A stretch of 64,000 bases of DNA from Nilaparvata lugens. Lineage: Eukaryota > Arthropoda > Insecta > Hemiptera > Delphacidae. The DNA is taken from the NCBI RefSeq assembly GCF_014356525.2, contig NC_052505.1, positions 20,853,432 through 20,917,431 of the forward strand. Reading direction: 5' to 3'. Numbering within the stretch: the stretch's first letter is position 1; each line of letters begins with the position of its first letter. The notes under the pieces were generated by a model. The model did no database searches, was not told the origin of the DNA, and saw only the letters and a list, made by a program, of their open reading frames with translations. Shown here one piece after another: positions 1 through 11,140 of this stretch. A program made the translations under genes and the position numbers.

Positions 1-83
1 TAGTTACTATTTCTACGAACATTATAGATTGAGTTCTTGTATAATTATTCATATCATATTGTGTTACGTTATTACTTATAGAC

Positions 84-828
84 GTATGTAATATTACTTA
101 CTTACTCACTTACTCCTCAGCTCTACAGGTCTTTGCAACCCTTGGCCTCCCTCACATAGCCTCTCCATCTGTCACGATCCTCGGCCTACCCCCTCCAGTT
201 ACGAACTCCAAGCGTTCTCAGATCTCGTTCCACATCATCCGTCCATCTATTTCTCGGTCGACCTTTTCTTCTTCTGTTATATATCCTGTCCTTCCATATA
301 CATTTCACTACTCTTTCATCTCCCATTCTCACCATATGTCCCATCCATCTTATTCTGCCAGCTTTAATAAACCGCACAATGTCTTCATTGTTTAAGAACT
401 GCTCTATTTCCAAATTTTTTCTTCCTCTCCAAAGACCATTCTCAAAAACAGGACCCATGATTCTTCTCACTACCTTCCTTTCAAAAACTCTCAATCTTTG
501 CACATCTCCAGCTGTAAGCACCCATGTTTCCGATCCGTAACTCACCACAGGCCTCACCAATGCTTTGTATGATTGTAATTTCGTAGCTCTAGATATCAAT
601 CGAGATTTAAACAACTTGATATTAGCATAGTATGCCCTGTTTCCCGCCATGATCCTGTTGTTAATCTCTGCTGAGACTTTCCCACTACTTGTCACAAGTG
701 TTCCCAGATAGACAAATTCTTCTACCTGTTGAAATGTGTAGGGTCCAATTTTCATTTCATGTCTCTAGCAACTCTCCTACCTAGGCCTACTGCTGGTGAC
801 ACTCTCAGATACTTGTATGTAATATTAC
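84..828 (-). mobile_element. 5'-truncated non-LTR retrotransposon (LINE) with 14-bp target duplication
   Basis: The insertion occupies 98-814 on the minus strand and is flanked by perfect direct repeats gtatgtaatattac at 84-97 and 815-828. Its 3' end (low coordinates) carries a short (gtaa)n-like tail, seen as acttacttactcactt on the plus strand. The body encodes the C-terminal part of a LINE ORF2 (next entry). Long target duplications, 5' truncation and a simple-repeat tail are the signature of target-primed reverse transcription. Confidence 0.88.
123..814 (-). pseudogene. LINE ORF2 C-terminal fragment (post-RT region), frameshifted
   Basis: The minus-strand reading has the conserved downstream block of LINE reverse transcriptases: FVYLGTLVTSSGKVS, a KALVRPVVSYGSETWVL block and GRIRWMGHMVRMGDERVV. 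It then has RRKGRPRNRWTDDVERDL and, after a frameshift near 183, AEDRDRWRGYVREAKG ending in a stop at 123-125. A second frameshift near 757 separates the upstream piece KYLRVSPAVGLGRRVARD. The catalytic YADD/FADD region is absent because of 5' truncation. It cannot encode a working protein. The clade was not resolved. Confidence 0.85.
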
Positions 829-1683
829 GTAAGAAATATATATTGCACGAGTTTTGGCAAAGTGAAATATATTCAATATTTTTTACAGAACAATGCCAAA
901 TTCAATTTTTAGAGTAACATTTCACTATAATAGTATATTGGATTCCTTATTTGTTCAGGATTTTTCTTGTGTAGTTAAGACATTAAAGTAGGCTAGAAAC
1001 ACTATGTTGTATTAAGTACTTTCGATGTGCGCTGAAAAAATTGTAATTGAAACAAATGTGGAGTAAACGTAGTTGTCATCATTTTTCGCACAATTTTACA
1101 TTAAAGAACACCGTACAATACAATGAAAAATAATATTGGAAGAAGCATCTACCCAAAAATATCATTTGGAATTTCAGAAGAAATTTCACATCAAAACGAT
1201 GTATGTCAATTCAAAGAGCATTGATGAAATGAGTATGCATCCAAGACTTTGAAAGAGTTCATCTCGCTATCAAGTTGGAACACAAACTGGAATGAGCATG
1301 TCTGAAAGCAGAATTTTGTCTCAAATATTATTAATATTCTTTCCCCTATCATACTATGACGAATGACATTTGTTTGTTTCTCCCTGGCAACGACATCAAA
1401 TTCAATCTTCATTGAGTATTGAGCTTCTATAATATTGAAAAAAGTGGTTTAAATACTATTCTACTTTCAATCATTGCATTGAGCAGAGTTCGCACACATC
1501 AGTGACAGTGAAAAACTATAATTCATAGAAGTTCCATTGAGATTGTTAATAGACGTTTAGTCGGACTGAATGGAAATAGTCCAATTAGAACTCATCGGAA
1601 TTATATTATTATTTCAACCTTCAATATCACTGTTGTGTGCGAATCCACCTACAGCGTTTCACACTGGTAGGAATCGACCGAAA
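829..1683. other. No recognisable feature
   Basis: AT-rich sequence with short chance ORFs only; no repeat, splice-bounded exon or RNA gene was recognised. Confidence 0.5.
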
Positions 1684-2022
1684 ACAAACAGAACCAAACG
1701 AAACACTATAAACACATTTATGTACACTATAAATACTGTTTACAGTATGTACACTGTACACTGTGAACTGTACACTGTACACTGTATGTACACTGTAAAC
1801 AGTATTTACAAAAGGCTTGTACGTGAGGAACAAGCCTTTTATCCACACATATTATTATTCCTTGGGATTCTCTGAGGAAAACGATGTATTCATACTTTAA
1901 TACTTTGGTTCAAACAGAACCAAACGAAACAGTATGTACGTAAGAAACCAGCCTTATATCCACACATATTATTAATCCTTGGGATTTTCTGGGAAAAATG
2001 ATGTATTCATACTTTAATTATG
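1684..2022. repeat. Diverged two-copy tandem repeat with a palindromic insert in copy 1
   Basis: The block beginning acagaaccaaacgaaaca occurs near 1688 and 1914, and each copy continues into tatccacacatattatta and tgatgtattcatacttta. Copy 1 (1684-1905) contains about 100 bp that copy 2 (1912-2020) lacks: a run of gtacactgt-type motifs enclosed by the 16-bp inverted repeat aaatactgtttacagt (1731-1746) and its complement (1792-1807). Copy 1 also has a perfect 11-bp hairpin, aaaaggcttgt / acaagcctttt (1810-1820, 1830-1840), degraded in copy 2. Confidence 0.75.
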
Positions 2023-2600
2023 TGCTATAGATGTATTCCTTTAATTATTCATTGCATTATTCGTCTCCGGTAGAACACATCTTCTGTGTGCGAATCTGCG
2101 AATACCTCGGAAGTTTTAAAAAAGTTGACACTGAGGTTTATCTGTTGCCTCACCACATACAAGGTTCGTATCTGTCCTGTGCTGTTACACGGAAACAGTC
2201 AATGCAAAGGAGCAAACTTTTGCTTGTTGAAAAAACATGTCCGCGACGCCTGCAATAATACACTTGCTCATTCATCGTCTCGCGACATATACGACCAGCT
2301 GCTAATAACTTGTTTATTGCTGCGCAAGAGTTTTTTATTCTTTCGAGACCCAGCGCCTCTGTTTTATTACCTGTTTTGAGAACAGGAGAAAAACGAAACA
2401 GTTTGTCGGAACAATAAAACGCACGTGAGAAAGCAGTTTCCGCTAACACGCCTCGCACACAGAAAAGTATAAAAATTTACTAGCATGTTATAACTCAAAC
2501 TGCACAATGACAATGCTAAATACCACATCAAAGTCGACGAGGACGAGGCTGGCTGGATGTTGTAGGCTTCTTTGCTGAGCTGGACTCTTCTACACGTCAA
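2023..2600. other. No recognisable feature
   Basis: Short overlapping ORFs on both strands have no recognisable domain and no splice context. Nothing could be assigned. Confidence 0.5.
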
Positions 2601-3722
2601 GTGACGGAGAGTTCAATCAACATGAAAACAAAATAGGCCTTCATGAGAACTGGAGTCTGTTTACATGAAAAGAGTCTGTTCACATCTTATCTATTATCTA
2701 TTTTATGGCAACCATTGTCATTATGTTTTTGGAACAAATGAAAGATTTGATTTTAATGATACATTCCTACAGTGAATGACACAGAAGAGAATCTCAGAAA
2801 CGTGACGGAAAGTTCAATCAACATGGAACCAAAATAGGCCTACATTATGAGAATATGAGAACTGGAAGAATCTGTTCGCATTTATTTTATGGCAACAATT
2901 GTCATGATGATTTTGGAGCTAATGGAAGATTTGATTTTAATGATACATTTCTACAGTGAATGACACAGAAGATAATCTCAAATACGTGACGGAAAGTTCA
3001 ATCAACATGAAAACAAAATAGGCCTACATTATGAGAATATGAGAACTGGAAGAGGTTTTTCAAATCTATTTTATGGCAACCATTGTCATATGTTTTCAAC
3101 CATTGTCATTATGTTTTTGTAACAAATAAAAGATTTTATTTTATGATAAATTTCTACAGAGAATAGCACAGAAGATAATCTCAAAAACGCGACGGAAAGT
3201 TCAATCATCATGAAATCAAAATAGGTCGACATTATGAGAACTGGAAGAGTCTGTTCACATTTATTTTATGGCAACCGTTGTCATACGTTTTCAACCATTG
3301 TCATCATGTTTTTGGAACAAATGAAAATTTTGATTTGATGATACATTTCTACAGTGAATAACAAAGAAGATAATCTCAGAAACGTGACGGAAAGTTCAAT
3401 CAACATGGAACCAAAATAGGCCTACATTAAGAGAATATGAGAACTGGAGAGTCTGTAGAATATCAGAATATGAGAATAATAGAAGAGTCTGTTAACATTT
3501 ATTTTATGACAACCATTGTCATACGTTTTCAAAAATTTTCAATATGTTCTTGGGACAAGTAAAAGATTTTATATGATGATTCATTTCCACAGTTAAGAAC
3601 ACAGAAGATAATCTGAAATACGCGACGGAAAGTAAATCAACATAAGAACAAAATAGGCCCACGTGAGAACAGGAAGACTCTGTTAAAGTTATAAGATACA
3701 TTATTTTTGTCATAGTCATTCA
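2601..3722. repeat. Minisatellite array, ~184-238-bp unit, about six copies
   Basis: Unit starts marked by gtgacggaaag (or gcgacggaaag) lie at 2601, 2802, 2986, 3189, 3384 and 3622. Each unit carries, in order, caaaataggcctacatta, gagaactggaagagtctg, tttattttatggcaacc, attgtcattatgtttttgg and acagaagataatctc. Length differences come mostly from duplication of the accattgtcat segment inside units. More diverged single pieces lie at about 4608-4640 and 5022-5095, so the array once extended further. Confidence 0.85.
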
Positions 3723-3879
3723 ATTTTAGCTGTTTTCCATGTATGAAATCAATCTGGTAAACAGCTGTTTGCAGAATAAACATATGATTCTCATTACAGC
3801 ATACTGTACTGTAATGAAATCATATGTTTTCTTTACAGTTGAGTATGTTTCCTAGTTCCGAAATAGGAACAGCAAAACT

Positions 3880-4312
3880 GCTACAAAACTAGTAGTTCTA
3901 TGAACAGTAGACCTCACGCAGTGTTCTCATCCACAAGTACCTGATTAAAACTATAGACCTAATGGAAATACAGCAATAGACTGGCTTCTCCACACATCTG
4001 TGTAATCACTTGTCAGCTGATTTATGATGAATAATTCTATAGTCTGATTTCTACTCTAAAATTGGCGTATGAAGGAGGCTCCTTTTTCCTTTTTTATTAT
4101 CCTTGACATGCAAAATTTCCAAAAACCTTGTATATACGTCGACGCACAATTAAAAAAGGAACATACCTGTCAAATTTCATGAAAATCTATTACCGCGTTT
4201 CGCCGTAAATGCGCAACATATAAACATATAAACATTTAAGCATTAAGAGAAATGCCAAACCGTCGACTTGAATCTTAGACCTCACTTCGCTCGGTCAAAA
4301 AAACACCTTTAG
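3880..4312 (-). mobile_element. Interspersed element, inverted copy of the insert at 51397-52092
   Basis: The segment matches, in reverse complement, the element nested in the MITE at 51166-52309. Shared blocks include aactagtagttctatgaac with tagacctcacgcag, then gaataattctatagtctga, gtatatacgtcgacgc and tagacctcacttcgctcgg. Relative to the other copy, ~280 bp near 3946 is missing here (or gained there). No coding capacity was seen. Class unresolved. Confidence 0.65.
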
Positions 4313-4607
4313 TGCTCCAGGTGAAAGTTTTGACAACTTTACAAAATTCCTAATTCTGAATTTGTAAACTAGCTTATGTTTCTAGAATGAATGTAGTAAC
4401 ATCAGCACAAGCAGGTAATGTTTTCTATTTCTCAATAATTATTCTTTTTTAGATTATTATGACAAAGAATAGTGTACGTTACTTGGAAGTGGATGTCTTT
4501 TGCAGTGCTCAAATGAAATTCTAGTCGAGGCGTTAGCCGAAGTATCATTCTCGCCTGTAAAAGGCCCCTTCCCGTCCTTGTTACGTAAGATACTATTCTT
4601 TTATAAT

Positions 4608-5095
4608 AACCATTGTCATACTTCTTCAAACATTATAATCATGTAAATAAAAATATAAATCTCACTACCCTTTTTAATTGATGTTGCTTTCCATGACGAA
4701 ACACTATATAATAATTCTGTTGTAGTTCCGACTCTGTGTTACTTGTAAATATTTGAAAAACACTTACTTTTCTTGGAGTCTTGAGGAATGCATTTCACTC
4801 CTGAAGAAGAGCTTCATCAGCCTCCATCAGGCTTTCCTCAATAATGCATTCCTCAATACTCCAAGAAAAGTAGGTGTTTTTGGAATATCTACAAGTAACA
4901 CAGAGTCAGAGCTACAACAGAGTTATTATAAGTTATAGTGTTTCGTCATGGAAAGCAAAATCAATTAAAAAGGGTGCTGAGATTTATATTTTTATTTACA
5001 TTAAAAGTAGACCTAAAGTTATACAATTATCATTATGTCTTTGGGACCAAATAAAAGATTTGATTTGATGATACAATTCTACAGTAGTGAATAAC
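4608..5095. repeat. Long foldback element interrupting a minisatellite unit
   Basis: Arms 4639-~4800 and ~4845-5002 are inverted complements with modest divergence. For example, accctttttaattgat, gctttccatgacgaaacact, ctctgtgttacttgta and ttacttttcttggag recur inverted. The loop is ~45 bp. The flanks, accattgtcatactt (4608) and attatcattatgtctttggg (5028), are the two halves of one minisatellite unit of the 2601-3722 type, so the foldback appears inserted in an outlying unit. The chance ORFs at 4753 and 4874 are by-products of the arms. Confidence 0.75.
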
Positions 5096-5944
5096 ACAAT
5101 ACAGAAGCTTAAATACAAGTTGTTGGGTTGAATCTTGTTGCTGAGAAATTATAATGAAGCCGCGAATGACAAATCTCCTGTAGCTGTGAAGAGTAGCTGC
5201 TTGAAACTTTTGGCAACTTATTCAATGTAGTCCATTAGATAGGATTAGGGAACTCCATTTCTGTACCTTCGGGCAATTGTGAAAAATGTATTGGACTTGG
5301 AACTATTGTTTCGAATCTTTTCCTAGATAGGATGAAAACTTATATTGAAACGTCTTCATAGACCGAATATCCTACGTGAAATAGTTATTATTTCGAATTA
5401 ATGGATAATAGAGTTTATTGCTTGGATTTTTTTTCATAACAATCATGAGTTTATCCTCACTTTATCGATGATTCCTATGAGAGATAGTTTTGAATTGAAC
5501 CATCGATATCGTATCTTCAAGAAGATCTTAGAAAGATTTTTAAAATGATTCCATTATACAATTAATAGCTTCCATCAATTTATTCCTTCATTTAAAGAGT
5601 GGAATGCTACACAATATTCTACTTGGATAAAATACACATAATCATTAGGATTTTATGATCTTATACACCTTGTTATGATGGATCTTGTATTCTTTCCTTT
5701 ATTGTGAATTTCTACAATAAATTTATTGTTCTTTCTACACAGATAAATCAGTCAACCAAAATATCAAACACTGCAAAGAGTGAATGAAGATGGAAATTAA
5801 TAAATAATACATTTATTGAGATGCTGATGAATAACTAGCAATTATCAAATGATAAAAATCTAGATTTAATGCTGTCAACTCCCTCGGTGTGCCTCTTATT
5901 GAATTCCTTCCTGTAGCTGTTCTCCCATATGCCAATATTTGTTG
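5096..5944. other. No recognisable feature
   Basis: AT-rich sequence without ORFs of note or recognised repeats. Confidence 0.5.
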
Positions 5945-6307
5945 TATAGTGAGGTCCACGTTATAATGTCAGTGGATAAAGATACGAGAACAACGTTGCC
6001 GATCCTCTCTCTTGGCAATGTCTTCTATAGACGGTAGCTGATGCAGGTTTATTGATGCAATATTAACTGTTCATTCTCGTTTAAAATTAATCAATTATAT
6101 TTTATTAAGCAAGAAATTATATTTCTCAATAATTTCATAATGAATTTCCATAATAAGGATGAAATATTTTGTTAATTGATTATTAATTCCACATTATTCC
6201 AACAGAGCAAAGCGAGAAAGAGATAGCGCTATCCGCTTTGTTAAATGATAGAGAAGGAAAGCAATAACATTGCTAATCAAACACTGCCATTATAACGAGG
6301 ACCTCAA
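5945..6307. mobile_element. MITE, GAGGTCC terminal-inverted-repeat family (copy 1)
   Basis: The left end tatagtgaggtccacgttat and the right end ataacgaggacctca are inverted complements. Internal sequence (aacgttgccgat, ctatagacggtagctgat, gagatagcgctatccgctt) recurs in the copies at 13890-14240, 41841-42877 and 51166-52309. It has no coding capacity, so it is a non-autonomous DNA-transposon type. Superfamily not determined. Confidence 0.85.
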
Positions 6308-6311
6308 TGTA

Positions 6312-6640
6312 GATTGATTGATTGATTTAGTACTTTATTTATGAAGATTACAATATATACTGGCTTATACACTTATATACAATAGCTTACAATACAGCAA
6401 AATTATAGATGGATTTACATTATATAGACTTGGAAAATAATAATTATTGAACTGTATATGATATGAAAAAGCAATTTGTAATATAATAGCTATAGATTAT
6501 TATATTTTTATGCATCTACATAAATTGGCGGAGCTTTGGACATATCAAAGTCCATTCTTCGGAAAGAATATTAAAAATATCCTCTCCACTAACTCTCCAC
6601 CGAAACGTTAATTTCATTAATTAAACTAAGGATTCATTTA
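6312..6640 (-). mobile_element. LINE 3'-end remnant (attg-type tail)
   Basis: It starts with attgattgattgattt and continues through a T/A-rich stretch, agtactttatttatgaag, into gaatattaaaaatatcctc. This looks like the reverse complement of a LINE 3' UTR ending in an (aatc)n tail. No coding part is preserved. The call rests on style, not on an internal second copy, so it is tentative. Confidence 0.45.
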
Positions 6641-6871
6641 TCAATGAAAATATGGTAAAATTTTTAATTAATATGAATATTTAAGAGAAGAAAAAACAGA
6701 AAATTGATAAAGTAAAATAATTATATAGGTAGATAAGATCAAATTATTGATTAATAAAATGAAGTAGGCTGAAATTAGACATACTGAAAGTAGAAGAAGA
6801 CATAGAGGAGTTTGACAACATTATATTCGGGTTTTTATTTAATATTTATGTTAAATGAATATAATTTGCAG

Positions 6872-7064
6872 ATGGGTCACCTGGAGGTAGTCGTTCCTCC
6901 AGATTTCATCCAAGAGGAGACATCGGGAGATGTGATGGTTCCTGAAGGCGGGACTGTCAAGTTGACTTGCCGCGCCAGGGGCTATCCACAGCCAAAAGTC
7001 ATTTGGCGGAGAGAAGACAACGTCGAAATCATCTCTAAAGAAGCGAATGGGCTGAAGAATAAAC
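6872..7064 (+). CDS. DIP-like gene, exon encoding first half of Ig domain 2
   Basis: The acceptor is tttgcag ending at 6871 and the donor is c|gtgagt at 7065. The exon is 193 nt: 64 codons, then one base (c) completed by the next exon to Leu. It starts MGHLEVVVPP; in family members the equivalent linker between Ig1 and Ig2 usually reads VGxLxVVVPP, so the Met is a substitution, not a start codon. The first Ig2 cysteine is in KLTCRARG and the core tryptophan in VIWRRED. The open frame runs on both sides of the splice sites by chance, which is why it looks like a 92-residue ORF. The upstream intron phase is inferred to be 0 from family structure. Confidence 0.88.
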
Positions 7065-7109
7065 GTGAGTATCTATTAGATTATCATTAAATTCAATAAA
7101 TTAGAAAAA

Positions 7110-7110
<1 letters not shown>

Positions 7111-7205
<95 letters not shown>

Positions 7206-7334
7206 CAACACCCAAAAATCATGTTTTGGACTCAGGGGACCTTGAAACGTAAAGAAAACATGAAATTAGGATACCTTGATTTTTTTTAGAAAGCAATACT
7301 TTCCTTACCTATGGCAATAGGGCAAGGAAAGTAA
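7111..7334 (+). mobile_element. (CA)n-carrying element, truncated copy a
   Basis: A pure (CA)n tract (7111-7202) is followed by cagaccaacacccaaaaa, ggactcaggggaccttgaa and the terminal hairpin region ending agggcaaggaaagta (7319-7333). It matches one end of the complete copies at 12545-13337 and 61349-62190; the rest of the element is missing. It begins only 46 bp after the exon's splice donor. Confidence 0.85.
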
Positions 7335-7720
7335 AAACAATGATTGACTGTTCCAAGAACTCTTTTTTATCACTGACACTACAGTACTCTTACTTGAATT
7401 TGAATATTCAACTGAGATCATTTCACATTTAATTTCAAAACAATGATAGGCTATAAATCTTGAAATTAACACCAATGTAAAACTTTCCACACTAATACAA
7501 AACTATTCAACTTAGGAAGAGAGATTCTCTAAACTCTCAGGCCCACCATCTAGCTTTGAATCAAATTAAAACTTTCCTAACTTGATTTTTCTTGGAATTG
7601 AATGAATAAACTTTTTATTACATTCTTATATTTGAATACACTTATCAGAGCAATAACATGAAATTGATGTAGGATGAGTGGATCTGATATGCCTAATATG
7701 TCTGAATCTGAATTAGTAGT
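7335..7720. other. No recognisable feature (intronic)
   Basis: AT-rich intron sequence; nothing recognised. Confidence 0.5.
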
Positions 7721-7865
7721 CCACGCCTCCAAAACCAAGGAGCTGTCTGATTGGTCAATGGCTTATCAGTCGCCGTTCTACCTCGACAGCTCACTACCAA
7801 TAGGCAGCAAGCAGCTCGAGAATGTCACTGTCCAATGAGACAGCTCGTTGAATTTAAGGCGTGGC
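7721..7865. repeat. Short hairpin (MITE-like) element
   Basis: The left arm from 7721 (ccacgcctcc, ggagctgtctgattgg) is an imperfect inverted complement of the right arm (ccaatgagacagctcg, aaggcgtggc). The middle includes CCAAT-like motifs. It is GC-richer than its surroundings. No second copy was identified here. Confidence 0.55.
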
Positions 7866-7974
7866 TGTCATTCTCATAGTTCCTGTGTCTTGAGTTAGTT
7901 CTGTCTTCCTCAGCTAGATATATATTGCTCTGCTAATGATCATATTACTCTGAAATTCTCGTATTGAACAACGC

Positions 7975-8140
7975 TGAGTATTCATTGATACAAGAAGTAC
8001 ATCATCAAAATGATAGGGAAAGAAAAAATAAGGTAACCTTGTGCTATTTCTCTCCCAAATTTAGACAGGGTTACACAATCATAGTCCGGAATAGGTTGAA
8101 TCTTGTAGTTCTTCACTTCACTGAATTTTCAGAGGAAAAA
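7975..8140 (+). repeat. Interspersed repeat 'tacatcatc' family, copy 1
   Basis: Shared blocks: attgatacaagaagtacatc, aaggtaaccttgtgctat, ctcccaaatttagac, catagtccggaataggttga, cttgtagttcttcacttcac. Other copies: 10417-10575, 34040-34125 (minus), 45298-45420 (minus), 47998-48125 (minus), 57228-57385. The attgattgatacaataagt start suggests the 3' end of a LINE with an attg tail on the opposite strand. Confidence 0.75.
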
Positions 8141-8324
8141 TTGAAGTTTAGATTTCAGATTCTGAATTGAAAATGGATTGTCGCTTGTAATGTGATTTAT
8201 CTTCAAACTTGTCATTAAAAATGAGTTGTACATGATGAGTCTTAAATCTTGATCGCCTTTTGCAAAATATACAACTCAGCTTAACACTGCATTGAAGTAA
8301 TCCATACAAATGGTTCTAAAAGTA

Positions 8325-9530
8325 TCAGTCTAGTTAATTGCTTCTCTTCAAACCTGTTAATATAGTATGTACATGCTGAGTCTCAGATCTCGTTTGTTCT
8401 TTGAATATATATAAATATTATATTATATATATTCAAACCTGTTATCAAAAATAGTATGTACATGCTGAGTCTCAAATCTCGTTTGTTCTTTCAATATATA
8501 TAAATATTCTATTATATATATTGTATATAAATAAATTAGCTCACCACTGAATTGAGAACAAGTTATCCATACAAATGATTCTCAAGGTATAGGTCAAGTT
8601 TACTCCTTCTCTTCAAACTTGTTATTGAAAATAGTATGGTACTTGTCTCAAATCTTGTTTGTCTTTTGCAATTCATATAATATACAGAGTGCCCCACGAA
8701 AGGTGTAACAGCCGAAGACCATAGATTCTACAATGAATTTGCAACAAAAAATGACCAGTAAAATTTTCTTATATCGACCTTAGTTTTCGAGATATATAGA
8801 TTTTTCGATATTTCTGAAAAACGTTATTAACTAGAAAACTATTAGTCAAAACCTAATTCCAAGGACATGGTTGGGAAGAGGAAGAAATTTCCAAAAAGAT
8901 TTATATAATTTGTTTCTTTGACGTTTTTGAACTTTTTATGAGCGTTCAGAGTTGAAAAAAAGGCTACATTCGTCGAATTCAAAGCCAAATTTCAAACAGT
9001 TTGAACACTCATAAAAAGTTCAAAAACGTCAAGCAAAGGAACAAATTATAAGAATCTTATTGGAAATTTTTTTCTCTTCCCAACCATTCCTTGTGATTAG
9101 ATTTTAACTGATAGTTTTCTAGTTATTGACGTTTTTCAAAAATATCGAAAAATCGAAATATCTCGACAACTAAGGTCGATATAAGGAAAATTTTACTGGA
9201 CATTTTTTGTTGCAAATTCAATGTAGAATCTATGGTCACTGGCTGTTACACCTTTCGTGTGACACTCTGTATATTATATGCATTGCAAAAGACAAACGAG
9301 ATTTGAGACAAGTATATACTATTTTTATTAACAAGTTTGAAAAGAAGTAATAAACTTTACTGATACCTTGAGAACCGTTTGTATGGATAACTTGTTCTCA
9401 ATTCAGTGATGAGCTGATTCATTTTTATATTTATTCTATATATTGCAAAGAACAAATGAGATTTGAGACTCAGCATGTACAAACCATTTTTAATAACAGG
9501 TTTAAAGAAAGCAATTGACTTGAGTATTTC
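8325..9530. repeat. Nested ~1.2-kb palindrome
   Basis: Around a centre near 8975, the outer arms 8325-8683 and 9274-9530 are inverted complements (tccatacaaatgattctcaa, cttctcttcaaacttgttat, tgtacatgctgagtctcaaa and their complements). The left arm contains an extra tandem copy of ~105 bp (8355-8445 versus 8443-8530). The inner 8684-9273 is itself a foldback element. A further partial direct piece of the same sequence lies at 9640-9706. Confidence 0.8.
8684..9273. mobile_element. Foldback element (acagagtg...cactctgt)
   Basis: The termini acagagtgccccacgaaagg and ctttcgtgtgacactctgt are inverted, and the arms of ~280 bp remain complementary to the centre (for example ttgacgtttttgaacttt at 8918 versus its complement at 9015-9032). 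A partial extra copy of the right arm occurs at 9525-9632. No coding capacity; non-autonomous. Confidence 0.8.
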
Positions 9531-9632
9531 GAAAACCAAGGTCGATAAAAGAAAACTTTACTGGACATCTTTTGTAGCAAATTTAATGTAGAATGTTTTC
9601 GGCTGGTACACCTTTCGTAGAACACTCTCTAT
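9525..9632. mobile_element. Partial copy of the acagagtg foldback element
   Basis: The segment with aaggtcgataaaagaaaact, ctttactggacatctttt and acacctttcgtagaacactc repeats the right arm of 8684-9273 in diverged form. Confidence 0.7.
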
Positions 9633-9706
9633 AAATTAGCTTACCACTGAAATGAGAACAAGATATCCATACGAATGTTTCTCGATCGGTCAAGTTTATT
9701 CCTGAC

Positions 9707-10416
9707 GGTATACGAGGCAGAAATGATCGTCTCTCTCACCGCTCGCCCCAATTCGATTGTGATGGCTTCTTCAGGTTGAGACGAGACTCTCGGGAGACTC
9801 TTGTGGATTGAGTCAGCGTAAAACAGGATTAGACGGGGCTACAAAAATGTTTACAGAATAGTCATCCTTGCGAGGTGTTCTTATTTCTTCAACTCACTTC
9901 ATTCCCTCCATTGCATCTGTTCAGTGCATTGAGTCTGTTCGAGAGAGAGAGTGAGAGAGAGTGGGAGAAAGAGTGTGGGAGAGAGAGAGGTGTATTCTTT
10001 GCTAGGCATTCGTGGAGCACTTCAAGATAAGGACTCTTGAAAAGTGATGGGTGCTTATATGGTCGGATTATGCAGGCGAAAACGCTCCTCGAGATACTTC
10101 CTTGGAATTATATAGACTCGACAACCCTCTCAGCTTCATTTACGTTTATGTTGGCATGCGGTTAGTTTCACATTTTATTGTCCCGGTAATTGGCCTCTGA
10201 CAAGTTAATTCAACGCTTTACAACGATTCTGCTGTTCGGTCGGCGAAAGTTCACTCACTGTGTATTTGAAATGAGAATCACCTGAGCAACAACTTCCTTA
10301 ATACTTTCCTAGACTTTCTTCATTGAGAATTATCCTCATAAGAATATAATATCAAGGACAATCAAACCAGAAACTACACAAAAGTACTTACTAAGCTTGA
10401 CGACAAAGTCATTTAT
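9707..10416. other. Unassigned intronic stretch with a (GA)n tract
   Basis: GC-richer than its surroundings. It includes a purine-rich run around 9940-9990 (gagagagagagtgagagaga). No ORF or repeat copy was recognised; could hold regulatory DNA. Confidence 0.4.
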
Positions 10417-10575
10417 TGATTGATACAATAAGTACATCATCAAAAAGATACGGTAGGTAGAGAAAAAATAAGGTAACCTCGTGCTATTCCTCTCCCAAAT
10501 TTAGATAAGGCTCTACATAGTCCGAGAAAGGTTGAGTCTTGTAGTTGTTCACTTCACAAAATTTTCAGTCAATTT
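10417..10575 (+). repeat. 'tacatcatc' family repeat, copy 2
   Basis: attgattgatacaataagta, aggtaacctcgtgctattc and tgagtcttgtagttgttcac align with the copies at 7975 and 57228. Confidence 0.8.
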
Positions 10576-11140
10576 TTTTATTATTTTCACGACATAGATT
10601 TTCAAATTTAGATGTTTCAAAACCAAACATAGGAGAAATATTTCACATTATTATTACTGAAATAGGAGATATTCACATTTCGAAGAAATAATTTTGCAGG
10701 ACCAAAAACTAGCCTAATATTAACATTATTTAAATACAGGTTGAAGCGAATCTGATTCATTTTCAATTGTTAATCAGTAAGAACTAATTTTTCGGACTAA
10801 TTTATGCATGACAGTACCCGGATAACTGATAATCCAGTTAATCGATTTCACTACAGCTTTTGAGTTCTAGTAAGTGATTAAAGCTCTGAATTCTGGCCTA
10901 CAGTACTTAGTTGTACGTGTTGTATGTAATAAGATTAATCAAGGCGAGCTTGCCAAACAACAACTACCTTCTTCTTCTTATTGTGCCTGGATGTTGTTTA
11001 GCCAAGAAATTCTTGTTCTACCTGGGCCCCTCTTTCCAAAAATCTTCCCTTGGAGAATCACCTGTAATAGAGAATATCTTACGTCGTTTCTCATTACATG
11101 TCCCAGATACTGAATCTTTTTCTAGATTCAGATACTGAAA
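10576..11140. other. No recognisable feature (intronic)
   Basis: Includes chance ORFs around 10874-11138 without known motifs. Nothing assigned. Confidence 0.45.

Noticed and set aside
2601..3722. CRISPR-like array
   Set aside because: Units are ~200 bp, directly abutting and diverged throughout; this is a minisatellite in a eukaryotic genome.
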